A stretch of DNA of 30,022 nt from Actinomycetota bacterium (GCA_009700485.1 WLLZ01000007.1:1-30022), one strand, 5' to 3'. Counted from the first letter of the stretch, positions 7,150 through 19,037 are shown. The notes: generated by a model not told the origin, from the sequence alone. Numbers and translations: made by a program.

Positions 7150-9204
7150 ATGACCCGGCCGGTGACTGACCTGCAGCGACGGGTCGCACCATTTGAGGTC
7201 ATCGCGCCTTTCCAGCCCTCGGGTGATCAGCCGACCGCTATCGCTGAGCTGACCAAGCGGATCTTGGCCGGTGAGCGTGACAATGTCCTGCTGGGAGCCA
7301 CCGGTACCGGCAAAAGCGCGACGACCGCTTGGCTGGTCGAAGCACTGCAGCGGCCAGCTTTGGTGATGGCCCCTAATAAGACCTTGGCCGCCCAATTGGC
7401 CACTGAATTTCGAGAATTATTGCCGAATAACGCGGTTGAGTATTTCGTTTCATATTACGACTACTACCAACCTGAGGCGTACCTGCCACAGAGTGACACC
7501 TATATCGAAAAGGACTCTTCGCTGAATGAAGAAGTCCAGCGACTGCGTCATTCAGCCACGAACAGTCTGCTAACGCGGCGTGATGTTTTGGTTGTTGCAA
7601 CGGTATCGGCAATTTACGGTCTCGGGACTCCGCAGGAGTACGTCGATCGCATGGTGCGGCTACGCGTAGGTGAGACCATGGAGCGCGATAAATTGCTCCG
7701 GGCGTTCGTTGACATTCAATATACGCGAAATGACATCGCATTTCAGCGAGGCACATTTAGGGTCCGTGGCGACACAGTTGAGGTTTACCCGGTTTATGAA
7801 GATCGTCCCGTACGAATTGAGATGTTTGGCGATGAGATTGAAAGGTTGATGTCCCTACATCCGGTTACGGGTGAAATCCTCACCGAGGATCAAGAGATCT
7901 ACGTATTCCCGGCAACTCACTACGTGGCCGGCCCGGAGCGAATGGATCGCGCAGTGGCGGATATCGAAGCTGAGTTGGAACTACGACTTGCCGAATTCGA
8001 AGGCCAAGGAAAGCTTCTTGAGGCGCAACGGCTGCGGATGCGAACCACCTACGACATCGAAATGATGCGCCAGGTCGGCAGTTGCGCCGGTATTGAGAAC
8101 TACTCACGCCATATCGATGGTCGCGAGCCTGGTAGCCCACCTAACTGCCTGATCGACTATTTCCCCGATGATTTTCTGATGGTGATAGATGAGTCGCATG
8201 TAACGGTGCCGCAGATCGGTGCCATGTATGAAGGCGACATGAGCCGTAAACGCACCTTGGTTGAGCATGGATTCAGGCTGCCCAGTGCCATGGATAACCG
8301 CCCGCTTCGCTTCACCGAGTTCTCGGAGCGCATCGGCCAGACGGTTTACCTTTCGGCCACCCCCGGGTCATATGAACTTGGCAAGGTCGAAGGCGACGTG
8401 GTGCAGCAAGTTATTCGGCCAACCGGGTTGGTTGACCCAGAAGTTGTGGTTAAGCCGACCCAAGGGCAGATTGATGATTTGATGGATGAGATTCGGCAGC
8501 GCGCCCTTCGAAGTGAGCGCGTGCTCGTTACCACCTTAACCAAGCGAATGGCCGAGGATCTAACTGATTACTTGGTCGAAAATGGGGTTCGGGTGCAATA
8601 CCTCCACTCGGAGGTCGACACATTACGCCGAGTTGAACTGCTCAGAGAGTTAAGACTTGGAGTCTTCGATGTACTGGTGGGCATCAACCTCTTGCGGGAG
8701 GGCCTTGATCTGCCAGAAGTCTCCCTTGTTGCCATCCTTGATGCCGACAAGGAAGGGTTTTTGAGATCTGAAACGTCTTTGATTCAGACGATTGGGCGAG
8801 CCGCTCGAAATGTTTCGGGTCAGGTGCACATGTACGCGGATAAAATCACGCCCTCTATGCGCAAAGCGATCGATGAAACCAATCGTCGACGGGCAATTCA
8901 GGTTGCCTTCAATGAGTCACATGGTGTAGATCCGCAACCGCTCCGAAAGAAGATCGCTGACATAACCGATCTTTTGGCTAGGGAGGATGCAGACACTGCG
9001 GCACTCATGCAAGAATCAACGACTAGACGCAAGGGCTCGCGCATGGCGGGTGCGCCCGAAACCGAATTAGTTTCACTCATCGACGATTTGACCAAGCAGA
9101 TGCATCAGGCCGCGGCCGATTTGCATTTCGAACTCGCCGCCCGTTTGCGGGATGAAGTCGGCGATCTAAAGCGTGAGTTGCGCGGGATGAGGGAGGCTAC
9201 CTGA
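7150..9204 (+). CDS. uvrB: Excinuclease ABC subunit B
   Basis: Damage-verifying helicase-like subunit of nucleotide excision repair; it is loaded by UvrA and then directs UvrC. The 684 residues show Walker A at Gly49-Ser56 (GATGTGKS), the beta-hairpin that probes DNA around residue 101 onward (YYDYYQPEAYLPQSDTYIEK), the Walker B motif Asp347-Glu-Ser-His350 (VIDESH), helicase motif VI (QTIGRAARN) and a C-terminal UVR/UvrC-interaction domain (~644-680). All key elements are intact. Its stop codon shares one base with the ATG of the TerC-family gene (TGATG), so the two are probably co-translated. uvrA and uvrC are encoded within 7 kb downstream. Confidence 0.98.
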   Translation: MTRPVTDLQRRVAPFEVIAPFQPSGDQPTAIAELTKRILAGERDNVLLGATGTGKSATTAWLVEALQRPALVMAPNKTLAAQLATEFRELLPNNAVEYFVSYYDYYQPEAYLPQSDTYIEKDSSLNEEVQRLRHSATNSLLTRRDVLVVATVSAIYGLGTPQEYVDRMVRLRVGETMERDKLLRAFVDIQYTRNDIAFQRGTFRVRGDTVEVYPVYEDRPVRIEMFGDEIERLMSLHPVTGEILTEDQEIYVFPATHYVAGPERMDRAVADIEAELELRLAEFEGQGKLLEAQRLRMRTTYDIEMMRQVGSCAGIENYSRHIDGREPGSPPNCLIDYFPDDFLMVIDESHVTVPQIGAMYEGDMSRKRTLVEHGFRLPSAMDNRPLRFTEFSERIGQTVYLSATPGSYELGKVEGDVVQQVIRPTGLVDPEVVVKPTQGQIDDLMDEIRQRALRSERVLVTTLTKRMAEDLTDYLVENGVRVQYLHSEVDTLRRVELLRELRLGVFDVLVGINLLREGLDLPEVSLVAILDADKEGFLRSETSLIQTIGRAARNVSGQVHMYADKITPSMRKAIDETNRRRAIQVAFNESHGVDPQPLRKKIADITDLLAREDADTAALMQESTTRRKGSRMAGAPETELVSLIDDLTKQMHQAAADLHFELAARLRDEVGDLKRELRGMREAT

Positions 9205-10142
9205 TGGATGTGCCGATGTGGCTGTGGGTTGTGACCGTAGTTGGACTTATCGGGGTGATCACGGTTGACCTAATAATTGTTGATCGACGCCCGCACCATT
9301 TTAGTTCGACGGATGCGGCACGCTGGGTAGTTTTCTACATCTCCCTGGCTGTCCTTTTCGCGATATTTGTGGGGTTCTACTTTGGATGGTCTTTCGCTGG
9401 GCAGTTCACGGCCGGATACCTGACCGAGTATTCACTTAGTGTTGACAACCTTTTCGTCTTCTTGATCATCATGACGGCCTTCGCGGTACCAGACGTGCAC
9501 CAGCATCGAGTATTGCTAGTGGGAATTGTAATTGCGCTGATCCTGCGGGCCGTTCTTATCATCATTGGCGCCGAACTTATTGCCCGATTCACCGGCGTAT
9601 TTTTCCTTTTTGGTGCCTTCTTGTTTTATACAGCCTATAAAGTCTGGACGGATAAGGGTGGTGACCCTGACCCTGAAGGCAATGGATTTGTACGTTTTGT
9701 CGGCCGAAGGTTTCCGACCACCACTGAGTTTCACGGCACGGCGCTAACTGTGCGTATTGATGGTCACCGGATGCTAACGCCGATGGCCATGGTGATGATT
9801 GCCATCGGTACCACCGATCTGCTCTTCGCGCTGGACAGTATCCCGGCGGTATTCGGGATAACCAGTGAGGCCTATCTCGTATTTGCAGCTAATGCCTTTG
9901 CCCTGATGGGCCTACGCCAATTATTTTTCCTGCTCAAGGGATTCCTCGGCAAGCTACATCACTTGAACAAGGGCTTGGCGATAATCTTGGCGTTCATTGG
10001 CGTCAAGTTAGTTCTTGAGGCCATTCATGCAACCACCGAGATACCAGTTCCACTAATACCTGTTTGGTTCTCATTGTTTTTTATAGTTGCAGTGCTCAGC
10101 ATTACCATTGTCGCGAGCTTGCGCACCAAATCCCCCGACTAA
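9204..10142 (+). CDS. TerC/Alx-family integral membrane protein
   Basis: A 312-residue membrane protein with about nine hydrophobic segments. The TerC family signature is intact: LTEYSLSVDNLFVFLIIMTA in the third segment and TTDLLFALDSIPAVFGIT in the sixth, each supplying membrane-embedded acidic residues; RQLFFLLKG follows. Members were named for tellurite resistance; better-studied ones (Alx, MeeF, MeeY) export manganese, some to metalate secreted enzymes. Metal export is therefore the best guess, and the substrate here is unknown. It overlaps the uvrB stop by one base. A link to DNA repair is not implied by its family. The gene ends 39 nt before the convergent hydrolase gene. Confidence 0.9.
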   Translation: MDVPMWLWVVTVVGLIGVITVDLIIVDRRPHHFSSTDAARWVVFYISLAVLFAIFVGFYFGWSFAGQFTAGYLTEYSLSVDNLFVFLIIMTAFAVPDVHQHRVLLVGIVIALILRAVLIIIGAELIARFTGVFFLFGAFLFYTAYKVWTDKGGDPDPEGNGFVRFVGRRFPTTTEFHGTALTVRIDGHRMLTPMAMVMIAIGTTDLLFALDSIPAVFGITSEAYLVFAANAFALMGLRQLFFLLKGFLGKLHHLNKGLAIILAFIGVKLVLEAIHATTEIPVPLIPVWFSLFFIVAVLSITIVASLRTKSPD

Positions 10143-10145
10143 CTA

Positions 10146-10173
10146 GGCGCGCGAGATCGACGAGGCCAGCGCC
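10146..10173. terminator. Weak hairpin between convergent genes
   Basis: GGCGC (10146-10150) can pair with GCGCC (10169-10173) and is followed on the plus strand by AATAATGTTT. The 5-bp stem and long loop make this a marginal terminator for the TerC-family gene, listed because of its position between convergent stops. Confidence 0.2.
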
Positions 10174-10181
10174 AATAATGT

Positions 10182-10835
10182 TTACCAGCCGCGCTCACGC
10201 CAAGTGGCTAAATTGGGTCGCTCGCTACCAATATCGGTGTCATGGCCGTGGCCGGGGTAGACCCACGTTTCATTGGGTAAGCGGTCGAAAAGTTTCGTGG
10301 TCACATCACCTAGGAGCGAGGTAAAGCGGACCGCATCTTTCTCGGTATTGCCAACCCCGCCCGGGAATAGAGAGTCACCGGTAAATAGGTGTGGGGGGCC
10401 ATCTGGATCACGGTAGAGAAGGGCAATCGACCCGGGGGTATGCCCGACCAGGTGGATGGCGGTCAGGGTGCAGTCCCCAAAAGCGACTTCATCTTGATCA
10501 ACCAGCAGTCGATCGGTTGGGACCGGGATATCGGGTGCGTCGAGTACGTGTGCAGCCGTTTGAGCGCCGGTGGCTGCAACCACCTCCGCAAGTGCTCCCC
10601 AGTGGTCAAGGTGGCTATGGGTGGTAATCACGGTCTGGAGGCCGTCGGCTCCAATGAGTGCAAGAAGCTGCACTGGTTCACTCGGGGCGTCAATTAGGAG
10701 CTGAACCCCTGTTCGCCGACAGCGAAGGAGGTACGCATTGTTGTTGTAGGGCCCCACAGCGAGCTTGCTGATAATGAGGTAGGGCAGCTCGTGGACATCG
10801 GCGGGGCCGCCAACTTTTACCTTTCCGGTATACAT
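10182..10835 (-). CDS. Metallo-beta-lactamase-fold hydrolase (glyoxalase II-like)
   Basis: A 217-residue MBL-fold enzyme, probably a Zn-dependent thioester or related hydrolase in the cytoplasm. The metal site reads His73-Ser-His75-Leu-Asp77-His78 (THSHLDHWG). The later ligands are the His in HLVGHTPGS, the Asp in FTGDSLFPGG and the His in YPGHGHDT. This pattern and size fit the glyoxalase II-like/YcbL subgroup, but the C-terminal substrate domain of true GloB is absent, so hydroxyacylglutathione hydrolase activity should not be assumed (most actinobacteria use mycothiol). GGAG 6 nt before the ATG supports the start. It is divergent from uvrA with 52 nt between them; an MBL gene beside uvrA is a recurrent actinobacterial arrangement (Rv1637c next to uvrA in Mycobacterium tuberculosis). 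Confidence 0.88.
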   Translation of the reverse strand: MYTGKVKVGGPADVHELPYLIISKLAVGPYNNNAYLLRCRRTGVQLLIDAPSEPVQLLALIGADGLQTVITTHSHLDHWGALAEVVAATGAQTAAHVLDAPDIPVPTDRLLVDQDEVAFGDCTLTAIHLVGHTPGSIALLYRDPDGPPHLFTGDSLFPGGVGNTEKDAVRFTSLLGDVTTKLFDRLPNETWVYPGHGHDTDIGSERPNLATWRERGW

Positions 10836-10887
10836 TTACGTCTCCGTCCAATTCAAGGCGGAAACCCGATTCGCCGGAGGCTTCCTA

Positions 10888-13758
<2,871 letters not shown>

Positions 13759-13774
13759 CGACGAAGGAGAAATC

Positions 13775-14245
13775 ATGGAAACCGATCAGGTAGATGTGCA
13801 GCGCCGCGCGATTTTGACCGCGGGCGGCTTGGTACTTGCAGGTGGGGCCTTGGCGGCTTGCGGCGGAGCAGATTCAACTGCAACCGAAGCGGCCACTGGC
13901 GCACCGACTACCGGGGCGCCGGCCGCACCGGCAACCGAGGCGCCGGCCGCACCGGTGTCGGGGGCATTGGCAGCGGTAAGTGAGGTACCCGTTGGTGGAG
14001 GAGTGATTGTCCCCGAACCACCGATCGTAATTACCCATCCGGTCGCTGGCACTTTCAAGGCTTTTACCGCGATTTGCCCGCATCAGGGCTGCCTAGTTTC
14101 CGAGGTGGCGGAAAACCAAATTGTTTGTCCGTGCCACGGCTCACTGTTTTCGGCCGATGATGGCGCCGTGGTGCAAGGCCCGGCTGTGCAAGGGCTGACG
14201 GCTGCCTCCATCACGGTGCAGGGCGACAGCATCGTCCTGGCGTAA
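13775..14245 (+). CDS. Rieske [2Fe-2S] lipoprotein, Tat-type export
   Basis: A 156-residue exported iron-sulfur protein, probably an electron carrier or a subunit of a membrane redox complex on the outer face. The N-terminus has a twin arginine (Arg10-Arg11, RRAILTAGG), a hydrophobic stretch and a lipobox LAAC with Cys29, so Tat export followed by lipidation is expected. Residues ~30-70 are an Ala/Pro/Thr linker with an internal duplication. The Rieske domain has Cys101-x-His103 and Cys118-x-x-His121 as cluster ligands, with Cys106 and Cys120 as the usual disulfide pair. ATG at 13775 is set by AAGGAG 5 nt upstream; longer in-frame starts inside uvrA lack this. It is too small for, and away from, a bc1-complex QcrA gene. 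Its partner is unknown; lying between uvrA and uvrC may only reflect a conserved gene order. Confidence 0.9.
   Translation: METDQVDVQRRAILTAGGLVLAGGALAACGGADSTATEAATGAPTTGAPAAPATEAPAAPVSGALAAVSEVPVGGGVIVPEPPIVITHPVAGTFKAFTAICPHQGCLVSEVAENQIVCPCHGSLFSADDGAVVQGPAVQGLTAASITVQGDSIVLA
13916..13955 (+). repeat. Tandem coding repeat in the Rieske lipoprotein linker
   Basis: The 16-base unit GCGCCGGCCGCACCGG occurs at 13916-13931 and again at 13940-13955, a 24-base period equal to eight codons. It encodes successive Ala-Pro-Ala-Ala-Pro blocks of the flexible linker and probably arose by local duplication. Confidence 0.8.
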
Positions 14246-14272
14246 TTAGTCCTTGGGCTAACGTCAAGCCTT

Positions 14273-16162
14273 GTGACCCCGCCACGCCCGCGAAATATCC
14301 CCACTGTCCCTGGGGTTTATCGCTTCCGTGATGTGCGCGGGCGCGTCATTTACGTTGGTAAAGCGACTAACTTGCGGTCGCGGTTGGGTAGCTATTTCGC
14401 CGATCCGGAAACGCTGCACTCCAGAACACGATCACTGGTGGAAAGTGCAATGAGCGTTGACTGGGTGGTGGTCGGTACCGAGGTTGAGGCACTGACTCTT
14501 GAGTTTGCCTGGATTAAAGAGTTCGACCCGCGCTTCAATGTAAAATTTCGTGATGACAAGACATACCCATATCTTGCGGTGACCGTTGGTGAGGAGTATC
14601 CGCGGGTTTCAGTTGTGCGGGAGGCCAAGCGAAAAGGCACGAGGTACTTCGGCCCTTACGCCCACGCTTGGGCGATCCGCGACACCCTTGATCAGGTATT
14701 GAAAGTATTCCCCATTAGATCCTGCCGTGACGGGGTCTATCGGAGGGCCAAGCAGGTGGGGCGCCCATGCCTACTCGGGTACATCGGCAAGTGCAGTGCT
14801 CCATGCGTAGACCGAATCAGCCCCGCGGATTATCGAGTGCTGGTTAATGACTTCTGCTCATTTATGGCAGGGCAGGGCGAGTCGTTTATCAGAGACCTTG
14901 AGCGTTCAATGCTGGCCGCCTCGAAATCACAAAGTTATGAGGAAGCCGGCCGCTTGCGAGATAGGGCCGGAGCACTTCGGGCAGTCATGGAGCGCAATGC
15001 CGTTGTCTTCGCGGATGGCACTGATGCAGATGTCGTGGCGATGGTCGAAGACACACTTGAAGCCGGAGTCCAAATCTTCCATGTGCGCGACGGCCGGATT
15101 CGTGGTGAGCGGGGCTTCATTCTTGAGAAGTCTGAGGAGATCACTAGCAGCGGCTATCTGGGGAGAGTACTGCAACGAATCTACGATGACGAAATCGATA
15201 TTCCCCGTGAAGTATTGATTTCTGTAGCATTAGAGTCCAATAGCGTGTGGGAGGCGTGGCTCACGCAAAAACGCGGTTCAGCAGTATCGGTACGCGTACC
15301 ACAGCGCGGCGATAAGCGAGCGTTAATGGAGACAGCTGCCGCCAATGCGCAACACACGTTGACGCTTCATAAGTTGCGGAGATCCTCGGATATTTCTGCG
15401 CGGAGCAAGGCCCTGCAGGAGCTGAAGGAGGCGCTGGGCTTGGCCGACGCACCCTTGCGGATCGAATGTATTGATATCTCGACCTTGCAGGGCCAAGACA
15501 CCGTTGCGTCCTTGGTGGTCTTCGAGGACGCCTTGCCGAAGAAACGTGACTACCGAACCTTCATCATTAAGACGGTCACGGCAGATGACACCGGTGCGGT
15601 GGCAGAGGTGGTGGCCCGGCGATTTAAGTCACGTGATGATGAAATCGTGGATGCACCAGCCGACGAACAAAGGCGCCTTTTCGCCTACCCGCCGGGGCTA
15701 TTGGTGATCGATGGCGGTCAACCACAGGTACGGGCGGCACAGGATGCGTTGATGGCGGCTGGAGTAACCGATGTGCCAGTGATCGGTTTGGCCAAGCGCC
15801 TCGAAGAGGTGTGGCTTCCCGATGACCCTGACCCGGTCATCCTTCCTCGAACCAGTGAGGCCTTGTACCTACTCCAACGGGTGCGCGATGAGGCGCACCG
15901 CACGGCCATCGGACTGCATCGAAAGCGTCGCGGTAAGCGTTCGACGGCCAGTGCCCTTGACGATATTGCGGGGCTGGGCCCGGTCCGAGCTAAGGCCTTG
16001 CTTCGACATTTTGGGAGCGTGCGTGCGCTACGGGCGGCGTCTAGCGCTGAATTAAGTACGGTTGCTGGCATTGGCCCGGTACTTGCTGCGACAATTGCTG
16101 CAGCGCTAAATGATCAGACACAACTTGATACCCAAGGAGGGGTCGTGAACACGGATGGTTAG
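14273..16162 (+). CDS. uvrC: Excinuclease ABC subunit C
   Basis: Dual-incision nuclease of nucleotide excision repair. The 629 residues start with a GIY-YIG nuclease domain (PGVYRFRDVRGRVIYVGKAT, residues ~13-32) that makes the 3' cut. A cysteine-bearing region (IRSCRDGVYRRAKQVGRPCL) and a UVR motif for UvrB binding (~residues 220-240) follow. The RNase H-like 5' nuclease is seen as CIDISTLQGQDTVASLVVFE and LLVIDGGQPQV. Two helix-hairpin-helix motifs (DIAGLGPVRAKALLRHFGSV and TVAGIGPVLAATI) end the protein. GTG at 14273 has no Shine-Dalgarno; TAACGT ends 8 nt before it, so a leaderless start is possible. The last 8 bases overlap rapZ. Confidence 0.97.
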   Translation: MTPPRPRNIPTVPGVYRFRDVRGRVIYVGKATNLRSRLGSYFADPETLHSRTRSLVESAMSVDWVVVGTEVEALTLEFAWIKEFDPRFNVKFRDDKTYPYLAVTVGEEYPRVSVVREAKRKGTRYFGPYAHAWAIRDTLDQVLKVFPIRSCRDGVYRRAKQVGRPCLLGYIGKCSAPCVDRISPADYRVLVNDFCSFMAGQGESFIRDLERSMLAASKSQSYEEAGRLRDRAGALRAVMERNAVVFADGTDADVVAMVEDTLEAGVQIFHVRDGRIRGERGFILEKSEEITSSGYLGRVLQRIYDDEIDIPREVLISVALESNSVWEAWLTQKRGSAVSVRVPQRGDKRALMETAAANAQHTLTLHKLRRSSDISARSKALQELKEALGLADAPLRIECIDISTLQGQDTVASLVVFEDALPKKRDYRTFIIKTVTADDTGAVAEVVARRFKSRDDEIVDAPADEQRRLFAYPPGLLVIDGGQPQVRAAQDALMAAGVTDVPVIGLAKRLEEVWLPDDPDPVILPRTSEALYLLQRVRDEAHRTAIGLHRKRRGKRSTASALDDIAGLGPVRAKALLRHFGSVRALRAASSAELSTVAGIGPVLAATIAAALNDQTQLDTQGGVVNTDG

Positions 16163-17030
16163 TGCTGACTCAGGCAGCTTCGATGTGGTTCTGGTTACCG
16201 GGATGTCTGGTGCTGGAAGGTCTACGGCAGCACATGTGCTTGAAGATATTGGTTGGTTTGTCATCGACAACCTACCTCCGTCCATGTTGCAGCAAGCTGT
16301 TGAGTTAGCCCGCGGTAGTGAAGATATTTCGCGGATCGCAGTCGTCGTAGATGTGCGCGGTAAGTCGTTCTTCCGTGATCTCAACCGTACCCTTGAGTCA
16401 TTAGGTCGGGAGGGGATTCCGGTTCGGACTCTTTTTCTGGAGTCATCCGATGAGTCACTAGTTCGTCGCTTCGAAAGTTCTAGGCGACCGCACCCACTGC
16501 AAGGCAGCTTGCGAATTACCGACGGCCTGACTGCAGAGCGCATCGCGCTCGGAGATATGCGAGCAATCGCTGACGTAGTAATTGATACCACGGCGCTAAA
16601 TGTTCATGATTTGCGCCGCAAGATTGAGGCCGCATTCGGGCATGAGGATGTAATGACTCTGCATGCCACCGTCATGTCATTCGGGTTTAAATACGGTATC
16701 CCGGTGGATGCAGATTTGGTTGCCGACGTGCGATTTTTGCCAAATCCGCACTGGACGGCCGAGTTGAGGCCTCTTAATGGACTTGACGAACCGGTTTCAA
16801 ACACGGTGTTAGGGCAGCCGGCTGCGCAGACTTTTCTGGAGCTATATACGCAGCTGGTTGGGGTTATTGCGCCCGGATACGTTGAAGAGGGAAAACGGTA
16901 TGTGACAATCGCTGTCGGATGCACCGGGGGTAAGCATCGAAGTGTCGCGATTTCCGAAGAGTTGGCCTCCCGACTTCGTACTGATGGGATTGAAACCCTC
17001 GTGGTGCACCGGGACCTAGGTCGCGAGTGA
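16155..17030 (+). CDS. rapZ: RNase adapter / nucleotide-binding protein RapZ (YvcJ family)
   Basis: A P-loop protein of 291 residues. In E. coli RapZ senses glucosamine-6-phosphate and guides RNase E to a small RNA; the actinobacterial role is not settled. The Walker A is Gly16 to Ser23, GMSGAGRS, with Arg where Lys is usual; this substitution is, from memory, normal in actinobacterial members. It continues LEDIGWFVIDNLPPSML. The conserved C-terminal half shows SFGFKYGIPVDADLVADVRF, LPNPHW and the phosphate-binding-like GCTGGKHRSVAISEEL. The start is fixed at ATG 16155 because an in-frame TGA lies 9 nt upstream. AAGGAGGGG (16134-16142) inside uvrC is its likely ribosome site, so translation is coupled to uvrC. 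yvcK follows with a 4-nt overlap. Confidence 0.95.
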   Translation: MVSADSGSFDVVLVTGMSGAGRSTAAHVLEDIGWFVIDNLPPSMLQQAVELARGSEDISRIAVVVDVRGKSFFRDLNRTLESLGREGIPVRTLFLESSDESLVRRFESSRRPHPLQGSLRITDGLTAERIALGDMRAIADVVIDTTALNVHDLRRKIEAAFGHEDVMTLHATVMSFGFKYGIPVDADLVADVRFLPNPHWTAELRPLNGLDEPVSNTVLGQPAAQTFLELYTQLVGVIAPGYVEEGKRYVTIAVGCTGGKHRSVAISEELASRLRTDGIETLVVHRDLGRE

Positions 17031-18001
17031 GTAAACGAGGTGTCTTGGCTTTTGAGGGGGCCGGTCCACGCGTCGTCGCGCTAGGCGGTGGCCACGGATT
17101 GGCCGCCACTTTAAGAGCCCTGCGCCGACTCACTGATCAAATCACGGCCGTTGTCGGTGTGGCGGATGATGGTGGCTCCAGCGGCCGGTTACGCGAGGAA
17201 TTCGGCGTGCTCCCCCCGGGGGATTTGCGGATGGCCCTTGCTGCCCTATGTGCTGACGACACTTGGGGCCGGACATGGAGCCAGGTGGTGCAGCACCGTT
17301 TCGGTGGTGAAGGCGATTTGAGCGGCCACTCCATTGGAAATTTGCTGATTTGCGCACTATGGGAACAAACCAATGACCCGGTGATTGGGTTGGACTGGGT
17401 TGGCGCCCTACTTGAGGCACAGGGCCGGGTCTTACCCTGCAGCACCGCGCCCTTGCAGATCATTGCTGATGTACAGGGGCTGGACCGGACGAATCCGGGG
17501 CATATTGCAATTGTTCGAGGTCAGGTGGCGGTCGCGACCACACCGGGCACCATCGTGGGTATTCGGATCGAACCCGCTAATGCACCTGTTTGCGCGGAGG
17601 CCATTGAAGCGGTCGCGCGCGCTGATGTCATTGTGCTGGGGCCGGGCTCTTGGTACACCTCGGTAATGCCGCATCTATTACTTCCCGAATTAGCAGTTGC
17701 GATAACAGAAAGTGCTGCTAAAAGAATTCTCGTGCTGAATTTGGATCCAAGTAGTGACACCGAAATGTCGGGACTCTCGGTTGCGCGTCATTTGGTGGTT
17801 CTCGCCGATCTGGTCCCAGCTTTAACCATTGATGTGGTGATCGCAGATTCTGGCCACGTCGACGACCTAGGTGCACTTACCAGAAGTTGCGAACGAATTG
17901 GCGCTGAACTGGTATTAAATACCCTTACCTACCCGCGCGGCACCCGCCGCGGTGAGCATGATCCTGACCGCCTCGCGGTGGCTATCGGATCGGTGCTTTG
18001 A
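17027..18001 (+). CDS. yvcK: YvcK/CofD-like gluconeogenesis factor
   Basis: A 324-residue protein of the CofD-like/YvcK family, which binds UDP-sugars and in Bacillus and mycobacteria (CuvA) affects growth on gluconeogenic carbon sources and cell-wall synthesis. The fold signature is clear at the N-terminus: VVALGGGHGLAATLRALRR, then VVGVADDGGSSGRLREEFGV and LPPGDLRMALAAL. The later motifs GHSIGNLLI and LGPGSWYTSVMPHLL are also present. GTG at 17027 overlaps the rapZ stop as GTGA, indicating coupling. It lies between rapZ and whiA, as in most Gram-positive genomes. Biochemical function here is inferred only from family. Confidence 0.95.
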   Translation: MSKRGVLAFEGAGPRVVALGGGHGLAATLRALRRLTDQITAVVGVADDGGSSGRLREEFGVLPPGDLRMALAALCADDTWGRTWSQVVQHRFGGEGDLSGHSIGNLLICALWEQTNDPVIGLDWVGALLEAQGRVLPCSTAPLQIIADVQGLDRTNPGHIAIVRGQVAVATTPGTIVGIRIEPANAPVCAEAIEAVARADVIVLGPGSWYTSVMPHLLLPELAVAITESAAKRILVLNLDPSSDTEMSGLSVARHLVVLADLVPALTIDVVIADSGHVDDLGALTRSCERIGAELVLNTLTYPRGTRRGEHDPDRLAVAIGSVL

Positions 18002-18056
18002 AGGCGAAAGTCGGTACCGACCAACGGTCCTTGCGATACATGGCAAGATACGCACC

Positions 18057-19037
18057 ATGGCAATGACTGCGGCGGTAAAAGATGAACTCAGCCGGGTTGA
18101 GATCAACAAGGCGAGTTGCCGCAAGGCCGAGGTTGCAACTATCTTGCGGTTCGCCGGAGGCTTGCACTTAGTGGCGGGCCATATTGTCATTGAAGCCGAT
18201 CTCGACACCGGAGCAACCGCTAGACGCCTTAAGAAGGATCTTTTCGATATCTATGGCCACGAGAGTGAAATCGTCGTCGTGCAACCAAGTGGTTTACGCA
18301 AAAGCTCGCGCTATTTAGTTCGGGTGGTTGAAGGCGGTGAGGCACTTGCGCGGCAAACCGGCATCGTTGATGCCAGCGGTCGCCCAGTACGTGGGCTACC
18401 GCCGGTCATCGTTTCCGGTGGGGTAGGCGAGTGCGAGGCTGCTTGGCGAGGGGCATTCTTGGCGCACGGTTCTTTAACCGAACCGGGCCGGTCTTCGTCA
18501 CTTGAAATCACCTGCCCGGGCCCGGAGGCGGCATTGGCATTGGTGGGTGCGGCCAGAAGGCTTGGGATACCGGCCAAATCGCGCGAGGTGCGCGGGGTTG
18601 ATCGCGTGGTGATTCGCGATGGCGATGCGATCGGGGCGATGCTTACCCGCCTTGGTGCCCATGAATCAATGATGGCCTGGGAAGAACGGCGCATGCGCCG
18701 TGAGGTGCGGGCCACCGCAAACAGGCTGGCTAATTTTGATGATGCCAACCTCCGCCGCTCGGCCCGTGCCGCGGTGGCAGCCGGGGCCCGAGTGCAGCGG
18801 GCTTTGGAAATTCTCGGTGATGAGGTCCCTGATCACTTGGCCGTCGCCGGGCGTTTACGCCTTGAACACCAACAGGCCAGCTTGGAAGAGCTAGGAGCCT
18901 TGGCCAACCCGCCGATGACCAAGGACGCCATCGCTGGTCGCATTCGCCGGCTCTTGGCGCTAGCCGATAAACGGGCGAGTGATCTAGGGATTCCGGACAC
19001 CGAATCGGCACTCGGCCCAGATGATGAAGACTCTTAA
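18057..19037 (+). CDS. whiA: Sporulation/cell-division transcription regulator WhiA
   Basis: DNA-binding regulator that in Streptomyces works with WhiB to switch on septation genes; in non-sporulating relatives it affects division and chromosome handling. It is 326 residues, the usual family length. The N-terminal half is the LAGLIDADG-type domain without nuclease activity (TAAVKDELSRVEINKASCRK, then ILRFAGGLHL). The C-terminal helix-turn-helix region includes MMAWEERRMRREVRATANRL, NFDDANLRRS and SLEELGALANPPMTKDAIAG. I chose ATG at 18057 because the protein then begins exactly where homologues do; an in-frame ATG at 17952 lies inside yvcK. No Shine-Dalgarno is seen. CAAGAT (18044-18049) with 7 nt to the ATG may be a weak leaderless -10 box. 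It lies 55 nt after yvcK. Confidence 0.95.
   Translation: MAMTAAVKDELSRVEINKASCRKAEVATILRFAGGLHLVAGHIVIEADLDTGATARRLKKDLFDIYGHESEIVVVQPSGLRKSSRYLVRVVEGGEALARQTGIVDASGRPVRGLPPVIVSGGVGECEAAWRGAFLAHGSLTEPGRSSSLEITCPGPEAALALVGAARRLGIPAKSREVRGVDRVVIRDGDAIGAMLTRLGAHESMMAWEERRMRREVRATANRLANFDDANLRRSARAAVAAGARVQRALEILGDEVPDHLAVAGRLRLEHQQASLEELGALANPPMTKDAIAGRIRRLLALADKRASDLGIPDTESALGPDDEDS

Noticed and set aside
9204..10142. TerC-family gene as evidence of a tellurite-resistance island.
   Set aside because: No TerZDABEF-type partner genes are nearby; it is a single chromosomal TerC/Alx homologue coupled to uvrB.
16200..16223. Arg instead of Lys in the RapZ Walker A (GMSGAGRS), which might suggest an inactive P-loop.
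   Set aside because: Actinobacterial RapZ proteins commonly show this Arg, so it is a lineage trait rather than decay.
17952..18056. In-frame extension of whiA to an ATG at 17952.
   Set aside because: It overlaps the end of yvcK, and the added residues are not part of WhiA, whose usual N-terminus matches ATG 18057.
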